Notes: generated from the sequence alone by a model not told the origin. A DNA stretch of 64,000 nt from Acidiflorens sp963847715 (GCA_963847715.1 CAWKAZ010000014.1:124001-188000); one strand, 5' to 3'. Counted from the stretch's first letter, positions 9,901 to 17,887 are shown. Made by a program: numbers and translations.

Positions 9901-10896
9901 ATGAAAACGCGCAAACTTGGCAAAAGCAATCTTGAAGTCTCGGCAATCGGACTGGGCTGCATGGGACTGAGCTTCGGCTTGGGCCCCGCAGTCGATAAGC
10001 AGGACGGAATCACCCTGATTCGATCCGCCGTCGAACGCGGCATCACATTCTTCGATACCGCTGAAGTGTATGGCCCGTTCACAAACGAAGAACTTGTCGG
10101 CGAAGCCCTCGCCCCATTTCGTAGCCAGGTAGCGATCGCCACCAAATTCGGATTCAAAATCGATGCCAAGGGAGAACGAAGTCTAGGCGGGCTGGACAGC
10201 CGGCCCCAGCACATCAAAGAAGTTGCCGAGGCATCCCTGAAGCGCCTCAACACCGATGTCATCGACCTGTTCTATCAGCATCGTGTGGACCCGAACGTGC
10301 CGATCGAAGACGTTGCCGGAGCCGTGAAGGAACTGATCCAGCAGGGCAAGGTGAGGCATTTCGGACTTTCCGAAGCAGGCGTGCAGACAATCCGTCGCGC
10401 ACACAAAGTCCAGCCCGTAACTGCGGTGCAGAGCGAATACTCGCTGTGGTGGAGAGAGCCGGAAGCCGAATTGATACCGACGCTCGAGGAACTTGGCATC
10501 GGATTCGTTCCCTTCAGCCCCCTCGGTAAAGGCTTCCTTACTGGCAAGATCAGCGAAGACACCAAGTTCGACAAAACCGACTTCCGCAACATCGTCCCTC
10601 GCTTTACGCCCGAGAACCGCAAAGCGAATCAGGAGTTGGTGGATACGCTCGGCAGGTTTGCCCAACAGAAGAAAGCAACACCCGCCCAGGTCGCGCTAGC
10701 ATGGCTGCTGGCGCAGAAGTCATGGATCGTCCCGATCCCGGGCACGACCAAGTTGCATCGCCTCGAAGAGAACATCGCAGCTGCGACGGTCGAACTGTCC
10801 CCCAGCGATCTCCGCGAACTGGAGACCGCAACCTCAAAGATCGCGGTGCAAGGCGCCCGCTACCCCGAAGAGCTGCAAAAACTCGTCGGCCGCTGA
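9901..10896 (+). CDS. Aldo/keto reductase
   Basis: A 331-residue NADP-dependent oxidoreductase of the AKR superfamily (YakC/AKR13-like), with start ATG 9901 behind AAGGAG. The catalytic tetrad is complete: Asp52 and Tyr57 in FFDTAEVYG, Lys82 in ATKFGF and His127 in FYQHRVDP. The NADP-binding end IVPIPGTTKLHRLEEN is also intact. Such enzymes reduce aldehydes and ketones in the cytoplasm and often respond to carbonyl or oxidative stress. That fits its neighbours: a VOC protein on one side and an azoreductase/DoxX operon on the other. Substrate is unknown. Confidence 0.93.
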   Translation: MKTRKLGKSNLEVSAIGLGCMGLSFGLGPAVDKQDGITLIRSAVERGITFFDTAEVYGPFTNEELVGEALAPFRSQVAIATKFGFKIDAKGERSLGGLDSRPQHIKEVAEASLKRLNTDVIDLFYQHRVDPNVPIEDVAGAVKELIQQGKVRHFGLSEAGVQTIRRAHKVQPVTAVQSEYSLWWREPEAELIPTLEELGIGFVPFSPLGKGFLTGKISEDTKFDKTDFRNIVPRFTPENRKANQELVDTLGRFAQQKKATPAQVALAWLLAQKSWIVPIPGTTKLHRLEENIAAATVELSPSDLRELETATSKIAVQGARYPEELQKLVGR

Positions 10897-11007
10897 GCTG
10901 CAAGACCATAACTCAATAGACCAAATAGCTGCTACCTGTTGGTTCGTCAACCATTGAACATTGCGAACCTAACTCAGCGTCAGGCCTCAACATAACTGCG
11001 ACGCAAT

Positions 11008-11400
11008 TTATGGCTGCGTCGCAGGCTTCGCGGTGAAGATCCCCTTGAAGCTTTCGCGGTACTGTAAGAAGACCAGTACCCACAGCACAGAGGCTACGAT
11101 AGCCGGAGCAATGGTTGCCGGCGCAAGCGTCAGGTGAAACGCAAGGATGTTGTAGAGTTCCGCCGCCAACACTGTCAGCGCAAGTGGCACGAGGTAGCCC
11201 GAAAGCAACAGCAGTCCACCGAGCAATTGCATCGCAAAGAAGAACGCGGCAAAGTGCGATGCGCTGACGGCAACAAAGAACTGGATTGCGAGCGGATTCG
11301 CCAGGGGCGGCTGGTGGATGAAGTTGAGAAATCCATTCAGCCCAAAGACCGTAAAGATAAGGCCTAGTAGATAGCGAGCAACAGTTGAAGTAGCTTTCAT
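11008..11400 (-). CDS. DoxX-family membrane protein
   Basis: A 130-residue integral membrane protein with four hydrophobic helices: ARYLLGLIFTVFGLNGFLNF, FFAMQLLGGLLLLSGY, LVPLALTVLAAELYNILAF and IVASVLWVLVFLQY. Length and the N-terminal RYLLGLIFTVFGLNGF motif match DoxX/DoxD-like proteins. It lies 12 nt downstream of the azoreductase stop, so the two are co-transcribed. DoxX proteins are often paired with redox or thiol-stress enzymes, consistent with this operon. No catalytic role is established here. Confidence 0.88.
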   Translation of the reverse strand: MKATSTVARYLLGLIFTVFGLNGFLNFIHQPPLANPLAIQFFVAVSASHFAAFFFAMQLLGGLLLLSGYLVPLALTVLAAELYNILAFHLTLAPATIAPAIVASVLWVLVFLQYRESFKGIFTAKPATQP

Positions 11401-11412
11401 GAGTGTCCTCTC

Positions 11413-12039
11413 TTAGAAGGTCTGTGCGTGCGTCTGCACGGTCTGAAGATGCGGCGCAAGAAACGCGTTCCGATCCTTCCCCTGATTCAGCACAGCGGTC
11501 CCGCCGGCCGTAAGAAAGGTCGCGTCCGTCACGCCAAGAAAACCAAATACGGACCGCAGATACGGCTCCACGAAATTGAACGAGGCCATCTGCGTCTGGG
11601 TGTCGTAGATCCCGCCGGTCGCGATGATGAACGTTGCTTTCTTGCCGGTGATCAGGCCCTTTGGCCCTTTCTCCCCATAGGAGAAGGTCCTGCCGGCCCG
11701 CGCAATCTGGTCGATCCATAGCTTGAGCACGGAAGGCACGCCAAAGTTATGCATCGGCGCTCCGATGACGTACTCATCGGCCTCCTCCAATTCGGCGACC
11801 AGCGAATCGGAGAGCGAAAGCAATTCCTTCTGCTGCGGAGTGCGCGCCTGTTCCGGCGTGTAGGCTGCACCGACCCATTCCGCATTCACCGGCGGTATTG
11901 CCGTTGCGTTGAGGTCGCGGTCTATGACCTTTCCATCCGGGTGCGAAGCCTTCCATTGGGTGACGAACGCAGCGCTTAACTCGCGAGAGACTGACCGGCC
12001 GTAGAGCGGGCTGGAATCGATGTGAAGCAGTGTCGACAT
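11413..12039 (-). CDS. azoR: FMN-dependent NADH-azoreductase
   Basis: A flavodoxin-fold quinone/azo reductase of 208 residues. The start is ATG 12039, directly behind AGGAGGAATTCTCA. It contains the FMN phosphate loop HIDSSPLYGRSVSREL near the N-terminus and the flavin-contacting motif GAPMHNFGVPSVLKLWID, followed by TFSYGEKGPKGL and FIIATGGIYD, all typical of AzoR. The enzyme reduces quinones and azo compounds by two-electron transfer and protects from electrophile stress. It is the first gene of an operon with doxX and is divergent from a TetR-type regulator, with a palindromic operator in between. Confidence 0.93.
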   Translation of the reverse strand: MSTLLHIDSSPLYGRSVSRELSAAFVTQWKASHPDGKVIDRDLNATAIPPVNAEWVGAAYTPEQARTPQQKELLSLSDSLVAELEEADEYVIGAPMHNFGVPSVLKLWIDQIARAGRTFSYGEKGPKGLITGKKATFIIATGGIYDTQTQMASFNFVEPYLRSVFGFLGVTDATFLTAGGTAVLNQGKDRNAFLAPHLQTVQTHAQTF

Positions 12040-12056
12040 TGAGAATTCCTCCTGCA

Positions 12057-12086
12057 CGACATATGATGAATAGGCGACATATGTCG
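12057..12086. promoter_or_regulatory. Palindromic operator between azoR and its TetR regulator
   Basis: CGACATATG occurs at 12057-12065 and again at 12075-12083, where it extends to the perfect 12-bp palindrome CGACATATGTCG (12075-12086). The copies are 18 bp apart, so they lie on nearly the same face of the helix. They lie about 20 bp upstream of the azoR start and ahead of the TetR gene, the expected position for an autoregulated TetR operator. Confidence 0.65.
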
Positions 12087-12149
12087 ATTCAAGAAAATAA
12101 ACAACTGTCGCTTTGGTCTGTAAGCAGGTATGCTTTCATCAATATAGAA

Positions 12150-12728
12150 ATGGCCCAGCTTCTCCAACCCGAGACCGGAACGATGGATCCGCGCATCCTG
12201 CGCAGCCGCCGCATGCTCATGGACGCGCTAGCCACGTTATTGATAAAAAAGGAATTCGACGACATTTCTGTGCAGGAGATCGCCGACGAGGCCACCCTGA
12301 ACCGGGCCACCTTCTACCTGCACTATCCAGACAAGAATGCATTGATGCAGGCGATGACAGGGGTGCGTTTCCGCGATCTGATCAAGCGCCGCGCCATCAC
12401 CTTTACCGGTTGCAACGGGGCATTACGCGCCATTGCACTCGGCGTCTGCGACTATCTTGCTGAAAGCACCGGCTGTCCCAGTCAGTTGGCTCGGATGGCG
12501 CTCGAAGGTTCCATCATCCCCGTCGTCGAGAGCATGTTCAAGGAAGGCCTTGCCCTTCATGGGACTGCACGCGGTGTCGATGCCGAGATGGTGGCGACCA
12601 CCGCGGCGTGGGCCGTTTTTGGAGCCGCGCGGCGCTGGTTTCAGACCCCCAACCGTATTCCAGCCGAGGAGATGGCAGCCAGAATTGAAACCATGGTGAG
12701 CCCAGTCCTTTTCGGCCCCCCTCAATAG
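12150..12728 (+). CDS. TetR-family transcriptional regulator
   Basis: About 192 residues from ATG 12150; ATG 12183 is an alternative, and the frame is open further upstream but overlaps the operator. The N-terminal HTH reads ILRSRRMLMDALATLL, EFDDISVQEIADEATLNRAT and FYLHYPDKNALMQA, the standard TetR pattern. The C-terminal ligand domain ends in WAVFGAARRWFQTPNR, as in the TetR_C group found beside FMN reductases and YkkC-like genes. Being divergent from azoR-doxX with a palindrome between, it most likely represses that operon until a quinone or azo-type inducer binds. Confidence 0.87.
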   Translation: MAQLLQPETGTMDPRILRSRRMLMDALATLLIKKEFDDISVQEIADEATLNRATFYLHYPDKNALMQAMTGVRFRDLIKRRAITFTGCNGALRAIALGVCDYLAESTGCPSQLARMALEGSIIPVVESMFKEGLALHGTARGVDAEMVATTAAWAVFGAARRWFQTPNRIPAEEMAARIETMVSPVLFGPPQ

Positions 12729-12916
12729 CTCGCCCTCTCAACAGGTGGGGAGTGGTCAGGTGGCCAACATCTCAGGCGGACAAAGATAGCGCGCGTTCAG
12801 CGACGCGTGCGCCACATCCGCGGGAGGCGCCCTGATGAACCAGGTTTTCATGAAGCGGCTCCTTGGATACGGTGCATGACCGCTCGTATACTCTAGCTTT
12901 TCCGACCAGGAGCTCT

Positions 12917-13408
12917 ATGAACATGATGATCAAGCATCTTCTCCTTTTGGCAGTCGCGCTGATACTTCCCGTGACGGCTTCAGCGCAAAACACAAAACGA
13001 ATTCCGCTGCCCCCGAGTCAAAACCCCAGGAATGCCGATCTTCCCATTTCGGCGGCAGTCTGGGCCGGAGACACGCTGTACGTGAGTGGATGGCTCGACC
13101 CGGACCGCAAGACACACACCGATACCGCGTCACAAACCGTGGGCATTCTCAAGGACATTCAAAAGCTCCTCGAATCGGAAAAACTGACGCTCGGCGACGT
13201 GGTGATGATGCGTGTCTACCTTGGAGCCGATCCCGCGAAAGGCGGCAAAGGAGACTTTGACGGAATGATGGCCGGATATTCCCAATTCTTCGGTACCAAG
13301 GAGCAACCGAACAAGCCCGCGCGCACCACCGTGGAGGTGGTTCTCCCCGCTGCTGGTAGCGGCGCCTTGGTAGAAATCGACATCATCGCAGTGCGTTCAA
13401 AGTCGTAG
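12917..13408 (+). CDS. Exported RidA/YjgF-family protein
   Basis: A 163-residue Rid-family protein with start ATG 12917 behind CAGGAGCTCT. It begins with a clear signal peptide (IKHLLLLAVALILPVTASAQ), unusual for a family best known as cytoplasmic enamine/imine deaminases. The Rid core is complete: ISAAVWAGDTLYVSGWLD, SQTVGILKDIQKLLES, GDVVMMRVYLG, the Arg of PARTTVEV and the Glu of LVEIDIIAV, the latter two being the usual substrate-contacting residues. It probably works in the periplasm. No operon partner is visible. Confidence 0.88.
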   Translation: MNMMIKHLLLLAVALILPVTASAQNTKRIPLPPSQNPRNADLPISAAVWAGDTLYVSGWLDPDRKTHTDTASQTVGILKDIQKLLESEKLTLGDVVMMRVYLGADPAKGGKGDFDGMMAGYSQFFGTKEQPNKPARTTVEVVLPAAGSGALVEIDIIAVRSKS

Positions 13409-13913
13409 ATCGCGATGGAGGCACCGCACGTCTCGCGGCTTTTCGAGAAAGACCCAGACTGTGGCCTAGGTTCGCGCCCGTCTTTTGGGCGCTAACCTGG
13501 GTACCACGGCGGGTGGCGACACCTGCATACGTAGCAGGCGGCATCCAAGAAGATCACCCCTCTCTCGGCCTCGCTCTTGTCAAGCTTGACTTTTTGATCG
13601 GGACGAAATGGGCTCCCACGCCGGGAGAACATAACGGTGAGGGCCCAACCGGCGTGGAAGTAGAGCCAAGTCAAAGAAAAATAAAGACTTTAGCTGTAAC
13701 TCCTTATTCCTCAGAGACCTGGCAGGAGAATCCCGCCAAAGTCTTGATTCCAAAAGACCGGCCCAGGGGGGAGGGGTACCCCCAGTACTAACCAGTAAAC
13801 AGCAACCCGCAGAAGACGCAAGAAAAACTCTCTTCCAGGAAATCGCCAAAAAAATTTATTTTCAACTCACTGGCAGAAGGATTTTCGGATTCACAGAACT
13901 GCCTCGCGAGGAA
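13409..13913. other. Non-coding stretch, possible interspersed repeat
   Basis: No gene is supported in these 505 bases; the open frames here have unnatural composition. The segment contains inverted AAGACTTT (13684-13691) and AAAGTCTT (13738-13745), and ends in a G-run with the palindrome GGGGTACCCC (13773-13782). I recall similar G-rich GGGGAGGGG-TACCCC tails as interspersed sequence in acidobacterial genomes, but only one copy is in this window. Confidence 0.35.
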
Positions 13914-14066
13914 CTACTTTGCGGCTGGAGCGTCTGTTTTCTTGGCGGGGTCGACGACCTCGCAGGACTTGCCATGTCACGTTGGCACGCCCAGCTTGGG
14001 CAGAATCCAGCGCGTCAACACGAGCCACGCAACGAAGACGAGCGCGAGTCCGATCCATTGGTTCAT
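13914..14066 (-). CDS. Candidate small membrane selenoprotein (in-frame TGA)
   Basis: Starting at ATG 14066, the frame encodes 29 residues: one transmembrane helix (WIGLALVFVAWLVLTRWIL) and then PKLGVPT. It meets a TGA at 13977-13979 and continues open for 20 codons, HGKSCEVVDPAKKTDAPAAK, to a TAG. If the TGA is read as selenocysteine the product has 50 residues with a U-x4-C motif. The RNA after the TGA can fold into a hairpin with AGGUC in its apical loop, 20-24 nt from the U of UGA. That is close to the E. coli fdhF SECIS, which also begins UGA-CA-pyrimidine-GGC. No strong ribosome-binding site is visible, and no selA/B/D lies in the window. The alternative is a 29-residue peptide or chance. 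Confidence 0.45.
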
Positions 14067-14116
14067 ATTCACGCTGATTCTACTGTAGTTTGGAGGCTAG
14101 CGGCGAATTTTTGCCG

Positions 14117-15286
14117 CTAGCTGGACTGCGTTCCAACCGACTGTCGCTGTTCCCGCATTTGTTCAAGGAAGGCGTCGACTGGAACCTGAAATTTGTGCCG
14201 GAAAAGATCGACGAGTGTGTCTTCGGCAGGATTGCGTTCGGCGGTCGTACTCGCGTCAGCAATTGAAGCTTGAAACCCTCCAAAATCAGTGTCGGAAAAC
14301 GAGGTTTCCAATCCTTGTGGCTCGACCTGCAGTTCGGGAGACTTATCCGGGTTCGCGCGCAGGATCGTGATCATCCGATGTACCTGATCGCGCTGTTCGG
14401 TCGTGGTTTGCAGGAACTCAATACCCATCCCGAATTCAGGGTGCGCAACCAGAACAACGCCACCAGCACTCACCTCGAGATCAGACGTCTTCATCGCCAT
14501 AATGACTCGCGTGCCTCTCGGAAATGGCGAGGCGGTTGTCAGATAGCACCCTCCCAGGCTGAGATCCGTGAGACGGCAATTGACAGGTGGATCATCAGGT
14601 TCGGGTTCAGGAAGCTGACTGTTTAACCACTGGCGAAGAGATGCGCGCTGTTGGTCGGTGGCATCTTTGAACCGAACACCCGCTTGATCACCATTCGCTT
14701 CCCACGCCAACTCACCATGGATCTCCAGCTTCCGGTTCGTGCCCGGCAATTCGCCCGGCAATTCAAACGAGAATCGCAGCGAACGTTCCTTCGTAGGCTT
14801 GCTGCTGAATCGTACCGCCATGCCGCCTTCGCAGAGATCGATGGTGGTCGCTTTGTACTGTCTGGTCCCGTAGCAGTCGACCGGAATCTGTACCGGTACT
14901 CGCATCTGCACTCGGCGCTCGCGTTTCATCAGCGCACGAACCGCGCGGAAACTGGCCTTGGCTCGCTCGACAGCAAACGGCTTGTGCAGCACGAAATGGG
15001 CTCCCATCTCGAACCCGCCCTTGAGGCCGACAGTAGATTCGACCAACACGATGGAAAGGGCGCGTTTGTTAACTGGAGCCGCTTGCGCGCCGCGCAATAC
15101 CGAACTGGCATCGTCTTTGTTGGCCGCATCGACGATGATGGCTTCGTAGCGTTGCCGCGTAATCCGGCGAATCGCTTCATCAGTGGAGGAGCAATGCTCG
15201 ACCCCAATCTCCAGGTCGCTGAGAACCCGCCGCAGGATGCGAACGGTCTTTTCGTCGGAACTCAGGAGTAAAGACTTAAGGTTCAT
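14117..15286 (-). CDS. Receiver-like protein with two PilZ domains
   Basis: A 389-residue protein. Residues 1-115 are a CheY-like receiver (SLLLSSDEKTVRILRRVL, then AIIVDAAN and the Lys of LHKPF) with a reduced acidic pocket. The first PilZ domain follows, with RRVQMRVPVQIPVDC, the c-di-GMP-type RxxxR start and DLCEGGMAVRF as the D/NxSxxG counterpart. A second PilZ-like domain has NCRLTDLSLGGCYLTT. The last 60 residues are low-complexity. Such proteins couple second-messenger binding to motility, surface or transcriptional outputs. It is monocistronic, with no kinase adjoining. Whether the receiver is phosphorylated is uncertain. Confidence 0.85.
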   Translation of the reverse strand: MNLKSLLLSSDEKTVRILRRVLSDLEIGVEHCSSTDEAIRRITRQRYEAIIVDAANKDDASSVLRGAQAAPVNKRALSIVLVESTVGLKGGFEMGAHFVLHKPFAVERAKASFRAVRALMKRERRVQMRVPVQIPVDCYGTRQYKATTIDLCEGGMAVRFSSKPTKERSLRFSFELPGELPGTNRKLEIHGELAWEANGDQAGVRFKDATDQQRASLRQWLNSQLPEPEPDDPPVNCRLTDLSLGGCYLTTASPFPRGTRVIMAMKTSDLEVSAGGVVLVAHPEFGMGIEFLQTTTEQRDQVHRMITILRANPDKSPELQVEPQGLETSFSDTDFGGFQASIADASTTAERNPAEDTLVDLFRHKFQVPVDAFLEQMREQRQSVGTQSS

Positions 15287-15580
15287 ACTTCCATTCAGGC
15301 CCGGTATTGCACCCGCTGAGGGCGGCGCGCAAGACTCCCGGTTTTCACTCTAAGTGTATGACTTTTCGCGGTCAACGCTATGGCCCGGTCTGCTGGTTAC
15401 TTCAGTCACCTCAGGGCAATGAACGCGCTTTTTGCGCCCTCTCCCGTTTATCCGACGAGCAGCGGTGATCCGACAGGGATATGGAGCTGGTTTTGGATTC
15501 CACCTTACCAGCCGCTCCGATTGCAAGTGTTTGTACGCAAAGGGGATACTATGAAATGTGGGAAGGTACTCAGTTTTCTA

Positions 15581-15609
15581 TTGACTAATGTTTAAAAACC
15601 CATTATTAT
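15581..15609 (+). promoter_or_regulatory. Sigma70-type promoter of the 75-residue protein gene
   Basis: TTGACT (15581-15586), a 17-bp spacer and TATTAT (15604-15609) make a near-consensus promoter. Transcription would start near 15616, giving a leader of about 140 nt that includes the small hairpin AGGCT/AAGCCT around 15667. The remainder of the 15287-15754 gap holds no recognised gene. Confidence 0.65.
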
Positions 15610-15754
15610 CAATAGCTTCCATAGAGGTCGAAGGGGTCTGGCCGGCACCACCAATTGTCGCTCTTAGGCTGAATCGCAAGCCTCCTTCGGGGAATCAAAG
15701 ACAGTAGAAACAGAGCTAGAGTCCTTATCACACATACAAGAGGGTACATTTTTC

Positions 15755-15982
15755 ATGGCAAAGCGACGTGGCAATCCGAACTGGGGCAAGCCCGAGCCGA
15801 TCGGGCCGGTCACTCCCACCATTACGGAGTTTGAGCAGGTTGTACATGAATACAAGCTCTCCCCCGACCAGTACTTGCGGTCGACCCGGCTGCGGGAGTG
15901 GGCGCGCCGGAACAAGAATTCCAAGTACATTCCTGAACCCTTGCTCGAAGCTTGGGGTTTTGAAATCGAATCTACCCTGTAA
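15755..15982 (+). CDS. Conserved small basic protein, function unknown
   Basis: A 75-residue protein starting at ATG 15755 behind AAGAGGG. It starts MAKRRGNPNWGKPEP, continues TEFEQVVHEYKLSPDQYL, and has a basic WARRNKNSKYIPEPLLEAWGFE tail. There are no membrane segments or metal-binding clusters. I recall near-identical short proteins across Acidobacteriota, but no function is known to me. It has its own near-consensus promoter, a long leader and a strong terminator, so it is a monocistronic, probably well expressed gene. The charge and helices would allow nucleic-acid or ribosome binding, which is only a guess. Confidence 0.8.
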   Translation: MAKRRGNPNWGKPEPIGPVTPTITEFEQVVHEYKLSPDQYLRSTRLREWARRNKNSKYIPEPLLEAWGFEIESTL

Positions 15983-16013
15983 AAGCAGAGAGGCAAAAAG
16001 AGTCAAGTTTTGC

Positions 16014-16042
16014 GGGTCGCCGTTGGCGACCCTTTCTTTTTT
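16014..16042 (+). terminator. Rho-independent terminator
   Basis: GGGTCGCC-GTT-GGCGACCC (16014-16032), an 8-bp perfect GC-rich stem, is followed at once by TTTCTTTTTT. It lies 32 nt after the stop of the 75-residue protein gene. Confidence 0.92.
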
Positions 16043-16081
16043 AGCGCCGTTGTAATGTACTAGCAGAATCCGGACGCGACT

Positions 16082-16720
16082 ATGCTGGCAGGCATGAAGT
16101 TTGGCGGCACAGAACTCGTAGGCTTGATCGTTGCGGTTAGCTTTGCCGCCGGACTGAATGTTTATGCCACGGTGGCCACGCTCGGACTCTTGGCCCACGC
16201 CGGACTGCTGGTTCTGCCATCAGGACTGCACGTACTCTCCAGTTGGTGGGTGATTGCCGCCGCGGGCGTTCTGTTTGCCATTGAGTTCTTTGCCGACAAG
16301 ATCCCAGCGTTCGATTTGTTCTGGAACGCTCTGCATACGTTTGTCCGCATCCCCGTGGCGGCGCTGATCGCGTACGGTGCGACGTCGCAACTGTCGCCAG
16401 AAAAGCAGTTGTTGGCCACACTGGCGGGCGGCGCAATCGCGCTGGCAGCGCACGGAGGCAAAACCGCAGCCCGCGTCGCCGTTACTCCGTCTCCTGAGCC
16501 GCTGTCGAATTTTGCTCTTAGCGCGGGAGAAGACACGCTCGCCGTCTTTCTGACCTGGTTTGCCACGCGGCATCCGATCGCGGCCGCAAGCATCGTGGTC
16601 GCTTTCTTAATCGTCATTGCCGTGGTCATTCGATGGGTCATCCGCGCGATGAAGAATCTGTTTCGTGGAGCGGAGAACGAACTGACGCCCTCGAAGCGGC
16701 GCAATTTGAATGCTGCCTAG
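16082..16720 (+). CDS. DUF4126-family membrane protein
   Basis: A 212-residue multi-helix membrane protein. It has about five hydrophobic segments, including LVGLIVAVSFAAGLNVYATV, WVIAAAGVLFAIEFFADKIP and IVVAFLIVIAVVIRWVI, and a basic cytoplasmic tail. The motifs AAGLNVYATVATLGL and EFFADKIPAFDLFWNALHTF, with the later GGKTAAR, are typical of DUF4126. The function of this family is unknown. The ribBA-like gene begins 6 nt downstream, so the two form one transcription unit. That link may hint at a flavin- or cofactor-related role, but it is only positional. ATG 16094 is an alternative start. Confidence 0.82.
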   Translation: MLAGMKFGGTELVGLIVAVSFAAGLNVYATVATLGLLAHAGLLVLPSGLHVLSSWWVIAAAGVLFAIEFFADKIPAFDLFWNALHTFVRIPVAALIAYGATSQLSPEKQLLATLAGGAIALAAHGGKTAARVAVTPSPEPLSNFALSAGEDTLAVFLTWFATRHPIAAASIVVAFLIVIAVVIRWVIRAMKNLFRGAENELTPSKRRNLNAA

Positions 16721-16726
16721 GTTTCT

Positions 16727-17887
16727 ATGACTCCCAATTCGCCTTTTACCGACGTTCCGACCGCGATCGAGGAGATCCGCGCCGGCCGAATGATTGTTGT
16801 CGTTGACGACGAAGATCGCGAGAATGAAGGCGATCTCACGCTGGCCGCGGAAAAAGTCACTCCTGAAGCCATCAACTTCATGGCGAAATACGGACGCGGC
16901 CTGGTCTGCCTGGCCATGACCGAAGAGCGGCTCGACCATCTTCGCATCGGTCCCATGACCAACGAAAACACCTCGCAATACGGCACCGCTTTTTGTGAAG
17001 CGATTGACGCGCGCGATGGTGTGACCACGGGAATTTCCGCCCACGATCGCGCCCGCACTATCAGGGTAGCAATCGATCCCGCGACCCGGCCATCGGATCT
17101 AGCGCGCCCCGGGCACATGTTCCCGCTACGGGCCCGCAAAGGTGGAGTGCTGGTACGCGCTGGGCAGACCGAAGCATCCGTCGACCTGTCGCGACTGGCA
17201 GGCATGGTGCCTGCGGGCATCATCTGCGAAATCATGAAGGACGATGGCACGATGGCTCGCGTGCCCGACCTCATTGAATTTTGCCGCACGCACGAGATGA
17301 AAATGCTGACGGTGGCCGAATTGATCCGCTACCGCATGCAGCATGAGCGCTACGTGCATCGCGTAGGCGAGGCGATGGTCGAGACCAAACACGGAGACTT
17401 CCGCCTGATCGCTTACGAGAGCGAAGTGGACGGCGGCGGCTCGCACATGGCGCTAATCCGTGGGGATATTACCGATTCTCAGGAACCGGTCTTGGTCCGC
17501 ATGCACGCGCACTGCGTGCTGGGAGACGTGTTTGGCGCGACGGGATGCGACTGCCACCAGACCCTCGAAGCGTCCCTGCAAATGATTGCCGAGGCCGACC
17601 GGGGTGCGTTGATCTACCTTCACCAGACATCCAAAGGATTCTCGGCGGAAAAGATTGGGGAGCAGTCCTTCCTCACGTTTCATCGGGAGCGCCGACTGCC
17701 ATCTCTTCCGGAGAGCGAGCGCAAGATCCACCGCGAGATCGGGCTCGGAGCGCAGATACTCTTTGACCTGAACCTGAAGCGGATCCGGTTATTGACCAAC
17801 CACCCACGCCGGGTAGCGGCGCTAGAAGGGTTCGACATCGAGATTGTCGAGCAGGTTCCGGTGAAGATGCCGGTCCCGAAGGCTTAG
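16727..17887 (+). CDS. ribBA: RibBA-type riboflavin biosynthesis protein with altered active sites
   Basis: 386 residues. Residues 1-205 align with 3,4-dihydroxy-2-butanone 4-phosphate synthase (DDEDRENEGDL, TGISAHDRARTI, PGHMFPLRA, DDGTMARVPDL). Residues 210-386 align with GTP cyclohydrolase II, including the zinc cysteines Cys263, Cys274 and Cys276 in HCVLGDVFGATGCDCHQ and the C-terminal IRLLTNHPRRVAALEG. Two oddities are visible. The usual GHTEA is GQTEA (Gln147) where E. coli RibB has its metal-binding His. The cyclohydrolase RQEGRGIGL motif is replaced by HQTSKGFSAEK (residues 299-309), with the following loop shortened. The first change may be tolerated in this lineage; the second probably abolishes GTP cyclohydrolase activity. 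No other rib gene adjoins. Confidence 0.88.
   Translation: MTPNSPFTDVPTAIEEIRAGRMIVVVDDEDRENEGDLTLAAEKVTPEAINFMAKYGRGLVCLAMTEERLDHLRIGPMTNENTSQYGTAFCEAIDARDGVTTGISAHDRARTIRVAIDPATRPSDLARPGHMFPLRARKGGVLVRAGQTEASVDLSRLAGMVPAGIICEIMKDDGTMARVPDLIEFCRTHEMKMLTVAELIRYRMQHERYVHRVGEAMVETKHGDFRLIAYESEVDGGGSHMALIRGDITDSQEPVLVRMHAHCVLGDVFGATGCDCHQTLEASLQMIAEADRGALIYLHQTSKGFSAEKIGEQSFLTFHRERRLPSLPESERKIHREIGLGAQILFDLNLKRIRLLTNHPRRVAALEGFDIEIVEQVPVKMPVPKA

Noticed and set aside
13513..13791. A 92-codon frame in the 13409-13913 gap
   Set aside because: Composition is not protein-like, there is no ribosome-binding site, and the sequence ends in a G-rich palindromic tail that looks like a non-coding repeat.
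15380..15595. A 71-codon frame upstream of the 75-residue protein gene
   Set aside because: It runs into the near-consensus promoter at 15581 and has no recognisable motif.
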